A stretch of DNA of 64,000 bases from CAZUSO01 sp964622775 (GCA_964622775.1 CAZUSO010000002.1:62001-126000), one strand, 5' to 3'; positions 16,435-25,473 are shown, counted from the stretch's first letter. A program made the numbers and translations. The notes: generated from the letters alone by a model not told the origin.

Positions 16435-17559
16435 CAGCCGGTCTAAGTCGTCCTGCGTATTAAAAGCCTGGATCGAGTAACGCAGGTAGCATTGATCTTC
16501 ATGCTGCATCACCGGCACCTGAATGTTGTAGCGTTCATACAAAAGCCGGTGCAGCTTTTCCGGCTCCTGCACAGCGATGCGGATGCTGTACAATTGTGCG
16601 ATAAAATCATCATTAACCGGCGCTAAGGGTTCGGCTTTCAGCAGGCTGCAAAACCTCGCTGCATTATATTGTACCAGTGTTCTGCAATGTTCCCGTGCAA
16701 CAGGCCAATCATTTTCCTTCATAAAACGAATAGCATCCGGAACGGATAAGAAGGCGGAATAATCTTTGGTACCCTGCAACTGATGATAATCCAAAAATAC
16801 AGAATGGGATGGCGCCAGGCTGTCGTAACCCCAGCTTACCACTAAGGGATCGAACCGGGACTGTAAGCTGCGGCGCACGTATAAAAATGAGGAACCTTTC
16901 AGCGAAAGCATCCATTTATGACAGGCTCCCGTATAAATGTCGGCATTCATTGCAGACAGGTCAACCGGCACCTGTGCGGGGCCGTGGGCGCCATCTATGA
17001 ATGTGATGATATTGCGTTCCCTTGCTATGGCACAAATATCTTCCACAGGCAGTCGCAGGCCGGTACTGCTCGTGATATGGCTGATGAAAATAAGCTTTGT
17101 TTTTGGTGTGATTCCGGCAATGAATTGCTCCATAAAATCTTCCCTGGATTCCAGGGGAAAACGGATAGGCTGCCTGACATAGTTTGCGCCTTTCTGACGG
17201 CAGTAATACTTCCAGGTCCGGTCGCAGGCGCCATATTCCAGGTTAGTCGTCAGCACCTCATCCCCTTCTTTCAAATCAAAACTTTTGGCAATGATATTGA
17301 CGGCATAAGACGGATTGGTGACGTACACCACATCATCTGCATCACAATTCAGAAAGGCGGCAAGGGATTCGCGGGCCGTTTTGAGGTGGAAAGGCAGTTG
17401 CTCCGTAATGAACTGAACCGGCTCCCGCTCCATCTCAAGCTGCCACCGCTGACCGGCTTCAAATACCGGCTTTGGTGTGGCACCGAATGAGCCGAAGTTG
17501 AGGAAAGTGATATCGTCTCTGAGCAGGAATTGTTGTTTGAAAAAGGCAGCATCTTGCAT
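16405..17559 (-). CDS. Class V aminotransferase (isopenicillin-N-epimerase-like)
   Basis: The 384-residue protein has the fold-type I PLP enzyme pattern of class V: substrate/PLP strand FIDGAHGPAQVPVDL, with the Asp that contacts PLP, and the Schiff-base lysine in GACHKWMLSLKGSSFLY (K in HKW). The N-terminal FLNFGSFGATPKPV matches the isopenicillin-N-epimerase/CefD-like branch. The substrate cannot be read from sequence. A TAATTTTG box lies four bases before the ATG at 17559, suggesting a leaderless mRNA. The ComB-like phosphatase gene lies 76 bp upstream on the same strand. The gene borders the foreign AbiE cassette on its 3' side but seems intact. Confidence 0.88.
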   Translation of the reverse strand: MQDAAFFKQQFLLRDDITFLNFGSFGATPKPVFEAGQRWQLEMEREPVQFITEQLPFHLKTARESLAAFLNCDADDVVYVTNPSYAVNIIAKSFDLKEGDEVLTTNLEYGACDRTWKYYCRQKGANYVRQPIRFPLESREDFMEQFIAGITPKTKLIFISHITSSTGLRLPVEDICAIARERNIITFIDGAHGPAQVPVDLSAMNADIYTGACHKWMLSLKGSSFLYVRRSLQSRFDPLVVSWGYDSLAPSHSVFLDYHQLQGTKDYSAFLSVPDAIRFMKENDWPVAREHCRTLVQYNAARFCSLLKAEPLAPVNDDFIAQLYSIRIAVQEPEKLHRLLYERYNIQVPVMQHEDQCYLRYSIQAFNTQDDLDRLYVALQRIGV

Positions 17560-17563
17560 GGCT

Positions 17564-17571
17564 CAAAATTA
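17564..17571 (-). promoter_or_regulatory. -7 promoter box of the aminotransferase gene
   Basis: TAATTTTG on the minus strand matches TAnnTTTG and ends four bases before the ATG, so transcription should begin at or next to the start codon. Confidence 0.45.
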
Positions 17572-17635
17572 GGAGAAGTCATTTTGAAAAACGAGGAATG
17601 ATCTTTTATTTTTTTCTGATAATAAGACAGGACAA

Positions 17636-18361
17636 TCAATTCCTGATCAGTTTCTTTCCATTATACACCGGAACAACCGGGTGCAGGTCAGGCGTGGTGC
17701 AGTATTCCATATCGTGCACCAATCCGAAAGCGGACAAACGGTGGTAGTGAGAACTGTCCCGGAGAAAATCAATCAGCCGGCCATACTGTAGGGCTTCTCG
17801 ATAGAGCGTGGCCGCCATGCGCGCACTGTCGCAGGTTACGGAAAAATGGTCGCGAACCTGTTCTATCACTGCGCCGGCAAACAGGGTGTCTTCCATGTTC
17901 ACGCGGTCTTTCCAGGCTGCGCAGCCCAGCAACACTTTTTTATTTTGCTGAATAAGATAATCGCATACCGCCTGCAGATTCAGGAAGGAACCAATGATGA
18001 TCTGCGTAGCTCCGCGAACCATGTGGAGCAGCTTAGTGCCGTTCGTAGTGGTCAGGGCCAGCACTTTATCCTCAACAAACGTGCGGGGATATTCGAGGGG
18101 GGAGTTGCCGTGCTCCAGTCCGGGAGCCACTTTGCCATCTCTTTCTCCTGCGGTGATACATCCGGGAATGATTGTTTTCAGGGCGATGCATTCTTCCACG
18201 GATGCCACCGGGATGATATGCCGTGCTCCGTTGTGCAGGGCGGCCGTAATGGTGCTGCTGGCACGGAATATATCAATGATTACCACAATAGTATCGGTAG
18301 TATCATATAAATGAAGCAATGCCGGGGAAAGGCAGACTTCTATCGGAGGAAGTTCGGACAT
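17636..18361 (-). CDS. comB: 2-phosphosulfolactate phosphatase (ComB-like)
   Basis: The 241-residue protein has the ComB family signature: VVIIDIFRASSTITAAL near the N-terminus, SVEEC, AGERDGKVAPGLEHGNSP, LTTTNGTKLL and LLGCAAWKDRVNMEDT. ComB hydrolyses 2-phosphosulfolactate to sulfolactate with Mg2+. The pathway to coenzyme M is archaeal; in Bacteroidota the enzyme is widespread with an uncertain role, possibly in sulfonate or sulfonolipid metabolism (inference). A TATCTTTG -7 box lies four bases before the ATG, another apparently leaderless gene. The aminotransferase follows 76 bp downstream. Confidence 0.88.
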   Translation of the reverse strand: MSELPPIEVCLSPALLHLYDTTDTIVVIIDIFRASSTITAALHNGARHIIPVASVEECIALKTIIPGCITAGERDGKVAPGLEHGNSPLEYPRTFVEDKVLALTTTNGTKLLHMVRGATQIIIGSFLNLQAVCDYLIQQNKKVLLGCAAWKDRVNMEDTLFAGAVIEQVRDHFSVTCDSARMAATLYREALQYGRLIDFLRDSSHYHRLSAFGLVHDMEYCTTPDLHPVVPVYNGKKLIRN

Positions 18362-18365
18362 GCGG

Positions 18366-18373
18366 CAAAGATA
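18366..18373 (-). promoter_or_regulatory. -7 promoter box of comB
   Basis: TATCTTTG on the minus strand, a perfect TAnnTTTG match, with a four-base gap to the ATG. Confidence 0.5.
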
Positions 18374-18468
18374 ATTTCCCGGAGAATAATTTTACCGATT
18401 CTTTACGGAATTTGTATTTTGAGCCTGAACATCATCTCACTACTCAATAATAAGCAATTCAATAATCT

Positions 18469-19081
18469 TTACTTCACAAGAGAATAATCGGAAAGATGCC
18501 TGTTGATAAGATATTGTGCCGATGCTGATGCGGAATATATTACGCTAAAAAGCGACATGCCCGGTATATATAAGGCCTTCAGGCCGGATACCATTTGTCC
18601 GTTCTTATGATAAACCGGTTCTTCATACGGATCGCGACTTTTGGTGTAGGTAACGAATGGCTCAAATATCAATCCTACACCCGTTCCTGCATAAAGATCA
18701 AGATGTTTATTTTCCCAGATCAATCGCTCATAATCTACCGGTATATGATAGAATATTGTTGTTTTCCTGATTTTTTTGAAAAATTCACCACTAGGAAATA
18801 TAAGAATTCCGGAAGTTCTGGTTCATTTGAAAAAAACCGAAGCCAACCAGGAAAGTATTGTATTTTCTTAGAGTATAGCCAATCTGCATATTGATATCCC
18901 AGCCACCCGAAATGGAATACCGGTGATCACTGTCATAATTGGAGTTTCCCCTGGTCGGGTTAATTCCGGTCACGTGATTGACAGACAATTTAGGTGACAC
19001 ATTTAATATAAGGCTAAAAGTTGACTGACCTAAGGCTGTGATAGGAATCCCAGGTAATAATAGCAATAATAATATGCGCAT
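18469..19081 (-). pseudogene. Outer-membrane beta-barrel-like protein, frameshifted
   Basis: The first part (from ATG 19081) has a signal peptide (1-18, ending ALGQ) and barrel-like strands (GGWDINMQIGYTLRKYNTFL, VGFGFFQMNQNF) before it runs into a stop at 18791. The second part is open in another frame from about 18800: IFPSGEFFKKIRK, FYHIPVDYERLIWENKHL, DLYAGTGVGLIFEPFV and a C-terminal region to 18469. The strand pattern and the typical sequence FYHIPV show that both halves belong to one porin-like/OmpW-type barrel protein of about 204 residues. A single one-base shift around 18800 separates them. It is either a pseudogene or an assembly error. Confidence 0.7.
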
Positions 19082-19151
19082 CTTCTAAATGATTGGGAGT
19101 AAAGTTACCGGGATTTTTCAGGAGTTTTTCAGGTATCCTTAACGAAATCTG

Positions 19152-19159
19152 TAATTTTG
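19152..19159 (+). promoter_or_regulatory. -7 promoter box of the TonB-domain gene
   Basis: TAATTTTG matches TAnnTTTG and lies six bases before the ATG at 19166. Confidence 0.45.
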
Positions 19160-19165
19160 AATGAC

Positions 19166-20715
19166 ATGAAATCACATAATGATAAAAGAATAATAAACGG
19201 AGCGATGTGTAAACCTTGTTATGTTCCGTTGCTGCTGCTGACCGGCATGTTGTTTTTGGGAATTCCTGCCGGATCATGGGCACAACCGGATATTGGCCGG
19301 CAAACGGGTATTCCCGGCATAGTTGATGCGGATACACCTTATCGTACGGTGAGTAAAATGCCCTCTTTTCCGGGAGGAAGTGAGGCCTTCAGGCAATATT
19401 TGAGCAAGAATCTGATCTATCCGACAGGCGCTATAGAGCGGAATATACAGGGAACGGTGTTAATCGAATTTGTAATCCGGCAGGATGGAGTAATAACAGA
19501 TGTCAGAACGCTGTCAGCCCCGGATGCCGTACTGACAGATGAGGCGGAGCGGGCCATCCGTAATATGCCCCGTTGGGTTCCGGGGGAACTTGACGGGAAG
19601 ATTGTAAGCGTGTATTATAGAGTACCTGTTGTTTTTCGCATGGAGGATGCCGGCAGGAAAAAAGGTTTAGCACGCCGGGAAAAAAACACTTCGGGCATAG
19701 CTGATGCGGACACGCCATACCGTGTGGTCAGTAAAATGCCTGCGTTCCCTGGTGGTACTACAGCCCCTGAAAAAATATTTAAGCGAACACCTGAATTACC
19801 CCCAAAGAGCTTTGGAACTGAATATACAAGGATCGGTTCTGATGGAATTTATAGTTCGGAAAGATGGTATGGTAATCTGTGTGAAAGCTCTTTCCAGCCC
19901 GTATCCGGTTTTGGCCACAGAGGCGGAACGGGTCATTCGTAATATGCCCCTGTGGATGCCGGGAGAACTTGAGGGGGAAAGCTGTAAACGCTTATTATAA
20001 AATACCCATCGTATTTCGTTTGCAGGACACTACCGGGCGGGTCGGTTTAGACCGGGATTCCGGAGAAAAATTGTCTAAACAGCCTTCATTCCCGGGCGGA
20101 ATGGACGCCCTGGCTGCATATTTGGAAGATGCGGTACATTATCCGCTGGTAGCTGTTGAAGAAGATATTCAGGGTACGGTAATGACCTCGTTTACGGTGA
20201 ATGCGGATGGCCACATTAGTGAAGTAAATACTTTGAATCAACTGAACGGAGGATGTACCGAAGAGGCGATTCGTGTCATTGAGGCTATGCCTCGCTGGAT
20301 ACCTGCTGAAAACGAACAGGGTGAAAAAGTGACTACGCAGTACTGTATTCCCATTACCTTTCAGTTGAAATATAAAAATGGCGATTTTGAGGTAACGCCT
20401 ATGAGTCAGCTTGGTAAAAGTCCCGAATTTCCAGGGAGGGAAAAAGCGCTTGATGCTTTTGTGAAAAAATATCTGGTTTATCCGCATTTTGCTATTAAGG
20501 CAAAAATTCAGGGTACTGTATTATTGGAATGCGTGATAGATACTGCCGGAACCATATCGGTAGTGAAAACCCTGATGTCTCCGGATCCTATTCTAACCAA
20601 AGAAGCCATCCGCGTGATCAACCTGATGCCTCAATGGATTCCTGCGGAGGATTTACAGGGTAAAAAAGTGTCCGTTCCTGTCCGGATTCCCGTTACCTTC
20701 CGGTTGAAAAATTAA
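19166..20715 (+). pseudogene. Secreted protein with four TonB C-terminal domains, frameshifted
   Basis: The ATG at 19166 starts a signal peptide (ending GSWAQ). Four modules of about 95 residues follow, each with the TonB C-terminal pattern: P-x-FPGG, Y-L, YP, IQGTV or IQGSV, a V-x-x-DG strand, a (V/L)-x-T/A-L strand, E-A-x-R-(V/A)-I, MP-x-W-x-P and a final VPVVFR-like strand. They start near 19345, 19735, 20080 and 20420. Two frameshifts interrupt it: one in a C/A-rich run near 19765 and one in a five-G run near 19975. Unlike true TonB there is no N-terminal transmembrane anchor or Pro-rich linker. Its TAA shares the TTAA with the convergent rlmD stop. An envelope-binding role is inference. 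Confidence 0.75.
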
Positions 20716-22142
20716 ACATTGCCATGCTCCGTTCTCAGTTCCAGCAAGGTCACATTTTCGATATGATGCGTATGCGGAAACATATCCACCGGCTGTAGCC
20801 GAACCACACGGTACGCCGGATCCAGCAACTGTAGATCGCGTGCCTGCGTGGCGGGGTTACAGCTCACATACACTACGCGGGGCGCACTGATACTTAGGAT
20901 TTGCGCAATTAATTTTTCGTGCATGCCTGCCCGCGGCGGATCCGTAATGATCACATCCGGTTTCCCATGCTCCTGAAAAAAACCATCGGTAGCCACCTGG
21001 GCTACATCCCCTGCAAAAAAATGACAATGCTCCAGGCCGTTCCATGCAGCATTTTCCTTTGCATCGGCAATGGCATCCGCTACCGTTTCAATGCCGATAA
21101 TTTTTCGCGCCCCCTTTGACAGGAAAATACCGATGCTGCCCGTACCACAATAAAGGTCATAAACGATCTCATTTCCGGTAAGACCGGCAAAAGACCGGGC
21201 AACCTGATACAGCTTTTCCGCCTGCCGGGTATTGGTCTGGAAAAATGATTTCGGGGAAATCTTGAACCGGAAATCCTCTAAGTGTTCTTCTATAAAGCCC
21301 TTGCCGGCATAAGTTACCACCGGCAGGTCGTAAATGGTATCATTCAGCTTGGGGTTGATGGTATAATGCAGTGAGGTAATTTCCGGCACTGCTTCCAGCA
21401 AGGTGTCTAAGATAAATTTTAAAGATGCTGATTCGTGCTGCACGATCAGGTTAACCATAACCTCGCCCGTTGAGGCCACACGAATGATGACATTGCGCAG
21501 CCAGCCTTCCTTGCTGCGGTGATCATAAAATTCAAACTGATGCTCCAGCCCCAGGCTGCGCAGCAGGTTTTTGATTTTATTGGTTGGTTCCGGCTGAAGG
21601 TAGCACGTTTCAATATCTACCACCTTATCAAACAGACCCGGCGCATGAAATCCTAATACCGGTTTGTTTGGTATCGCCTCATCCCCGGATTGCATCAGCT
21701 CATCCCGCGTAAGATATTGCCGGTTGGAAAAAGTAAATTCCAGCTTATTCCGGTAGTATTGCTGTGCCCCGCTCCCGATAATCGACTCCAGGGGTGGCAG
21801 CGTAATTTGCCCGATCCGGGAAAGCTGATCGGCTACCTGCTGCTGCTTGTAAACCAATTGTTTTTCATAAGGCAGCATTTGCCATTTACAGCCGCCGCAT
21901 ACGCCAAAGTGTGGACAGAACGGCGTTACGCGATCATCCGAGTATTCTGTGATCTGTAGCACTTTACCTTCCGCATAGCTTTTTTTGCTTTTCAGCACGA
22001 GGATGTCTGCCACATCGCCGGGGACGGCTCCTTCCACAAAAATTGTTTTTCCCTCGTTAAAGTGCGCTACAGACCTGCCTTCTGCCGCATAACGCTCCAA
22101 CCTGATATTATTTAATACTGTCTTTTTGTTTTTGCGTGCCAC
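20712..22142 (-). CDS. rlmD: 23S rRNA (uracil-5-)-methyltransferase RlmD
   Basis: The enzyme methylates a uracil in 23S rRNA using SAM. Visible parts are a TRAM domain (about 15-70), the iron-sulfur cysteines in FGVCGGCKWQ, an Rossmann SAM-binding domain (VYDLYCGTGSIGIFL), the ITDPPRAGMH motif and the catalytic-cysteine region VYVSCNPATQARDL. I chose the GTG at 22142 (MARKNKKTVLNN) because relatives usually begin MARK-; a TTG at 22169 would add nine residues. The paralogous specificity (RlmD versus RumA/RlmC type) follows Bacteroidota practice and is not proven. The gene ends sharing a TTAA with the convergent TonB-domain gene. Confidence 0.9.
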   Translation of the reverse strand: MARKNKKTVLNNIRLERYAAEGRSVAHFNEGKTIFVEGAVPGDVADILVLKSKKSYAEGKVLQITEYSDDRVTPFCPHFGVCGGCKWQMLPYEKQLVYKQQQVADQLSRIGQITLPPLESIIGSGAQQYYRNKLEFTFSNRQYLTRDELMQSGDEAIPNKPVLGFHAPGLFDKVVDIETCYLQPEPTNKIKNLLRSLGLEHQFEFYDHRSKEGWLRNVIIRVASTGEVMVNLIVQHESASLKFILDTLLEAVPEITSLHYTINPKLNDTIYDLPVVTYAGKGFIEEHLEDFRFKISPKSFFQTNTRQAEKLYQVARSFAGLTGNEIVYDLYCGTGSIGIFLSKGARKIIGIETVADAIADAKENAAWNGLEHCHFFAGDVAQVATDGFFQEHGKPDVIITDPPRAGMHEKLIAQILSISAPRVVYVSCNPATQARDLQLLDPAYRVVRLQPVDMFPHTHHIENVTLLELRTEHGNV

Positions 22143-22207
22143 AATATTGTCCTTGTTAATCGTTTGCAAAGTTGCCGGCTATTTTAATATAGTGTAGCCC
22201 CGTTTGA

Positions 22208-22215
22208 TAGCTTTG
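22208..22215 (+). promoter_or_regulatory. -7 promoter box of the TlpA-like gene
   Basis: TAGCTTTG matches TAnnTTTG, 53 nt before the ATG at 22269; a T-rich stretch about 23 nt further upstream could be the -33 element. Confidence 0.4.
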
Positions 22216-22268
22216 CAAGGTATGCAAATAGTATTTTATCAAAATGCCTTTTTCAAAAAAAACAGAAT

Positions 22269-23699
22269 ATGAGAAAATTATTGATTATTGTTTTACTGTT
22301 CGGCCTGGGTTTTGCAGCACAGGCAAAAGACGGCTATAAAATTAAGGTAACCTTCCAACAGGATATCCCCGACAGTGTCATTTACCTGGCCAAATATTAT
22401 GCCAAGCCGCCCCCAACGATTTATAAGATCGATTCGGCGGTTGTGCATGACAAGCGTACGGCTGATTTTGAAGCAAGCGACAGCATTCTGGGCGGTATCT
22501 ATTTGGTATTGTTTGAAAAAAATTCAAAATATGCCGAGGTAATTATGGATAACGGGCTTAATACCGCAATAACCATTGATGCCGCTAAAACGCCAATAGG
22601 AATGACCTTTTCCAACAGCCCTGAAAATACCCACTATGCGGATTATCAGAAAGATGCCGAACAATACGGTCAGCAGTTTCAGGCGCTCAACAAAGCCTTT
22701 GAAACGGCTAAAACAGCTGCAGATTCGCAGCGTATCCGCGATGATTACAAGAAGCTGCAGGGAAGATTTAATGCAATGCGCAGCGGTTTTGCCGACAAAT
22801 ATCCCAAATCTTTCGTAGCTAACGTCTTTCACGCCCTTGAGACACCGGAGCTGCCGGAAGGCAAGCACTATCTGCCGGACGGCAAGACAATTGATTCGCT
22901 TTACGCCTTCAATTATATGCGGCAACATTATTGGGATAAATTTGACTTTACCGACAACCGCCTGATTCATACGCCGGTTTACGACGGGAAATTAAACGAT
23001 TATTTTACCAATTATGTCTATCCTATGCCGGACAGTTTTAATAAAGAGGCCGATTCTTTATTGGAAAGAACGCGTGGTGCAAAGGAGTTGTTTAAATATA
23101 CCCTGCATTTTCTGGCCGGCTATGCAGAACGCAGTAAGGTAATGGGTATGGACGAGGTATTCGTACATTTAGTGGAGAATTATTACATGAAAGGAGACGC
23201 GTTTTGGCTGGATTCTGCGCAGTTGGCAAAATATGAAGACCGGGCACAAAAAATTGCACCGAATGTCTTAGGCAATCCCGCTCCGGCGCTGAACCTGAAA
23301 GATGTCTTTACGTTGGAAAATATAACGCTGGATAATATACAGGCACCTTATACGCTGGTTGTATTCTGGTCGCCGGAATGTGGTCATTGTAAGAAGGAGA
23401 TTCCCCAGGTTGATTCGGCTTATGAGGCAGTATTGAAATCACGGGGTGTAAAGGTATTGTCGGTGCCTACAGAGGGTACGCTGGATGAGATTAAGACCTT
23501 TATTAAAGATCATCATCTCAATGGGTGGGAGCATGCTGTGGAGCCTAATGCCAGCACGTATCGTGCCAAGTATGATGTGTACAGTACCCCTAAGATTTAT
23601 TTGCTGGATGAAAATAAAACGATCATCGGAAAAGGTCTCGATCACAGCAATATTTTGCAGGTTATAGAATTTAATGAGCGGAAGAAAAAGAAGGGCTGA
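22269..23699 (+). CDS. TlpA-like thioredoxin-fold lipid/periplasmic protein with DUF4369/DUF5106 region
   Basis: The 476-residue protein has a signal peptide (1-19, ending AQA), an N-terminal beta-sandwich of DUF4369 type (about 22-115, YKIKVTFQQDIPDSVIYLAK), a helical DUF5106-like middle (about 125-330) and a C-terminal thioredoxin domain (about 335-470). The redox motif is CGHC (Cys371, Cys374) in VVFWSPECGHCKKEIP, with a cis-Pro loop VYSTPKIYLL. It probably acts as a thiol-disulfide oxidoreductase in the periplasm. It is a single gene followed by the tRNA-Gly/tRNA-Leu pair. Confidence 0.88.
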   Translation: MRKLLIIVLLFGLGFAAQAKDGYKIKVTFQQDIPDSVIYLAKYYAKPPPTIYKIDSAVVHDKRTADFEASDSILGGIYLVLFEKNSKYAEVIMDNGLNTAITIDAAKTPIGMTFSNSPENTHYADYQKDAEQYGQQFQALNKAFETAKTAADSQRIRDDYKKLQGRFNAMRSGFADKYPKSFVANVFHALETPELPEGKHYLPDGKTIDSLYAFNYMRQHYWDKFDFTDNRLIHTPVYDGKLNDYFTNYVYPMPDSFNKEADSLLERTRGAKELFKYTLHFLAGYAERSKVMGMDEVFVHLVENYYMKGDAFWLDSAQLAKYEDRAQKIAPNVLGNPAPALNLKDVFTLENITLDNIQAPYTLVVFWSPECGHCKKEIPQVDSAYEAVLKSRGVKVLSVPTEGTLDEIKTFIKDHHLNGWEHAVEPNASTYRAKYDVYSTPKIYLLDENKTIIGKGLDHSNILQVIEFNERKKKKG

Positions 23700-23729
23700 T
23701 GCTGCACCTGAAAAGGACTTAAAAATGTT

Positions 23730-23759
23730 TTTGTTTTTTTGAAAATGTTTTTATCTTTG
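23730..23759 (+). promoter_or_regulatory. Promoter of the tRNA-Gly gene
   Basis: A -33 TTTG (23730-23733) and a perfect -7 TATCTTTG (23752-23759) are separated by 18 bases, the spacing of the Bacteroidota sigma-ABfr consensus, just upstream of the tRNA. Confidence 0.7.
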
Positions 23760-23792
23760 CCCTCCCAAACGCAAAAGTTCTTTTCAAAAACT

Positions 23793-23865
23793 GCAGAAGT
23801 AGCTCAGTTGGTAGAGCACAACCTTGCCAAGGTTGGGGTCGCGGGTTCGAGTCTCGTCTTCTGCT
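23793..23865 (+). tRNA. tRNA-Gly (GCC)
   Basis: A 73-nt cloverleaf with acceptor stem GCAGAAG/CTTCTGC, D-loop AGCTCAGTTGGTAGAGC, anticodon GCC in the loop TTGCCAA, and T-arm GGGTTCGAGTC. The discriminator base is T and no CCA is encoded. Confidence 0.95.
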
Positions 23866-23876
23866 CTCAAACTTTG

Positions 23877-23904
23877 AATCCAAACCACGGTTTGGATTTT
23901 TTTT
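23877..23904 (+). terminator. Terminator after tRNA-Gly
   Basis: AATCCAAACC and GGTTTGGATT form a stem (23877-23898) followed directly by a T-run, 12 nt after the tRNA. Confidence 0.7.
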
Positions 23905-23937
23905 GCAATACTCCACAGTTTAGTTTGTAAAGGTATT

Positions 23938-24023
23938 GCCCTGGTGGTGGAATTGGTAGACACGCAGGACTTAAAATCCTGTGAGCAGCAATGTTCGTGC
24001 GGGTTCAAGTCCCGCCTGGGGCA
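23938..24023 (+). tRNA. tRNA-Leu (UAA)
   Basis: An 86-nt class II tRNA: acceptor GCCCTGG/CTGGGGC, anticodon stem-loop CAGGA-CTTAAAA-TCCTG with anticodon TAA, long variable arm, T-arm GGGTTCAAGTCCC, discriminator A. No CCA is encoded. Confidence 0.95.
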
Positions 24024-24031
24024 CAGATCAC

Positions 24032-24057
24032 AGCCGATCCTTTCGGATCGGCTTTTT
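24032..24057 (+). terminator. Terminator after tRNA-Leu (UAA)
   Basis: AGCCGATCC-TTTC-GGATCGGCT followed by TTTTC, starting 8 nt after the tRNA. Confidence 0.75.
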
Positions 24058-24129
24058 CGTATGGATAACTTCAGAATTGGGTAAAGATTGAAGAAGTTTG
24101 TGAAAGATGAATAGAGATTGGAGGCCTTC

Positions 24130-24570
24130 GGGAAGTTCCGTAAATCGGGTAATCTAAAACTATGCCCTCAGGTGGGACAATGCCTTTCCTTTATGTATGG
24201 TATAGGTGCTTACAGCATGACAGCACTTTTTGTCCTTGCCTGATATTCTGTTTCAAATTCCCTTTTCGCCCATATACACCGCCTTCTCCCGGTTGGCGTA
24301 CGAATCGTCCCCAATATGAGATTTAGGTCTTATAATGTCACTTTTTTTGTCGTCACTGCCCTTGCAACGTCGACTAAGAAAGTTCCAAATTACGCAGTAA
24401 TCGGATAAGAATCTTCGCATGAAGTGATCTCCGATTGCGTTTGGGATAACGTTACTTTGTTGTCGTCACCTCACATCCTGTCCGGGATATTTCTTCATTC
24501 CATTAAAACCACTGCGCTGCATGATTTTAATTTCGGTTGAACTTTACCCACCAAAGGTAAAAGGCGCCAA
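24130..24570. repeat. Long intergenic repeat copy (family of the MITE-like element)
   Basis: The 600-bp gap between the tRNA-Leu terminator and the GGGP synthase gene has no gene. It shares several blocks with the gap at 41373-41724: GACTAAGAAA-TTCC-ATTACG (24373 onward), CTTCGCATG-AGTGATCTCC (near 24414), the block with GTCCGGGA (near 24480), and CACTGCGC-CATGATT (near 24510-24530). The borders are approximate; no clear terminal inverted repeats or target duplication were found for this copy. Confidence 0.6.
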
Positions 24571-24659
24571 ATTTTCGAAAAGACATACCATATCAAACAA
24601 ATTGACTGCATAAAAACCAAAGCAGGAAGCGCTGGTGGCTTCATTTCGAGGCACCTCAA

Positions 24660-25430
24660 TTATTGCTTAACATCTGCATCCAGGCCCACAGCCTTCGTAG
24701 CCGCACACATTTCATGCAACAACCCGGGATCTTTTTCTATGGCATTGCCGACCACGACGATTTGCGCACCGGCTTTGCAATTTTCATAAACCTTTTCGGG
24801 CGTCCGGATGCCGCCTCCGATAATTAGGGGAATGTCAATATTGCTGCTGACACGACGAATCATCTCGGTGGAAATCGGATGCTGTGCACCGCTGCCGGCA
24901 TCCATATAAATCGTGTGTTTTCCCTGTAGCTCCCCGGCCCAGGCGGTACACAACGCTACATCCGGCTTGTTAGCAGGAATCGGCGCCGAGTGGCTCATAT
25001 AAGAAACGGTAGTAGGCACACCGCCATCCACAATCATATAACCGGTTGAAATCACTTCCAGCCCGCTGGCTTTAATGGCCGGTGCGGAAATCACATGCTG
25101 TCCGATGAGCAGGTCGGGATTGCGACCGGAAATAAGCGACAAGTACAGTAATCCGTCGGCACTGGCAGAAACCTGCGAAGGGCTTCCCGGAAACAGCACA
25201 ACGGGAACGGAAGACAGGGACTTGAACTCCCGGATACACCGATCCACATGAGCGGTAACCATAATGCTGCCTCCCATAAAGGCAAAATCGACAGCCGAAT
25301 GATTACATTGTTCCGCTAAATTCCGGATCGAGGCCGGCGTAACGCTGTCGGGGTCGATTAATAATGCAAAGGCATGTTGCTTATTCGCTTTTAAGGTATG
25401 GAATTGCCTATATATTCTTCCGTAGCGCAT
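24660..25430 (-). CDS. Geranylgeranylglyceryl/heptaprenylglyceryl phosphate synthase family protein
   Basis: The 256-residue TIM-barrel protein has the PcrB/GGGPS signature: FALLIDPDSVTP on strand 1, DFAFMGGSIM, VVLFPGSPSQ, a long VISTGYMIVDGG, YMDAGSGAQHP and LIIGGGIRTPEKV with the phosphate-binding glycines. These enzymes link a polyprenyl diphosphate to sn-glycerol-1-phosphate, the first step of ether-lipid formation; Bacteroidota carry group II enzymes that use longer or geranylgeranyl chains (family knowledge). The length fits group II. A TATTTTTG box lies 44 nt upstream. Confidence 0.9.
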   Translation of the reverse strand: MRYGRIYRQFHTLKANKQHAFALLIDPDSVTPASIRNLAEQCNHSAVDFAFMGGSIMVTAHVDRCIREFKSLSSVPVVLFPGSPSQVSASADGLLYLSLISGRNPDLLIGQHVISAPAIKASGLEVISTGYMIVDGGVPTTVSYMSHSAPIPANKPDVALCTAWAGELQGKHTIYMDAGSGAQHPISTEMIRRVSSNIDIPLIIGGGIRTPEKVYENCKAGAQIVVVGNAIEKDPGLLHEMCAATKAVGLDADVKQ

Positions 25431-25473
25431 GATTTGATTTTAAAAATGTGGGGTATGCTGCCGGCACACCCTA

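Noticed and set aside
23784..24008. Minus-strand frame over the tRNA genes
   Set aside because: It overlaps two well-formed tRNAs.
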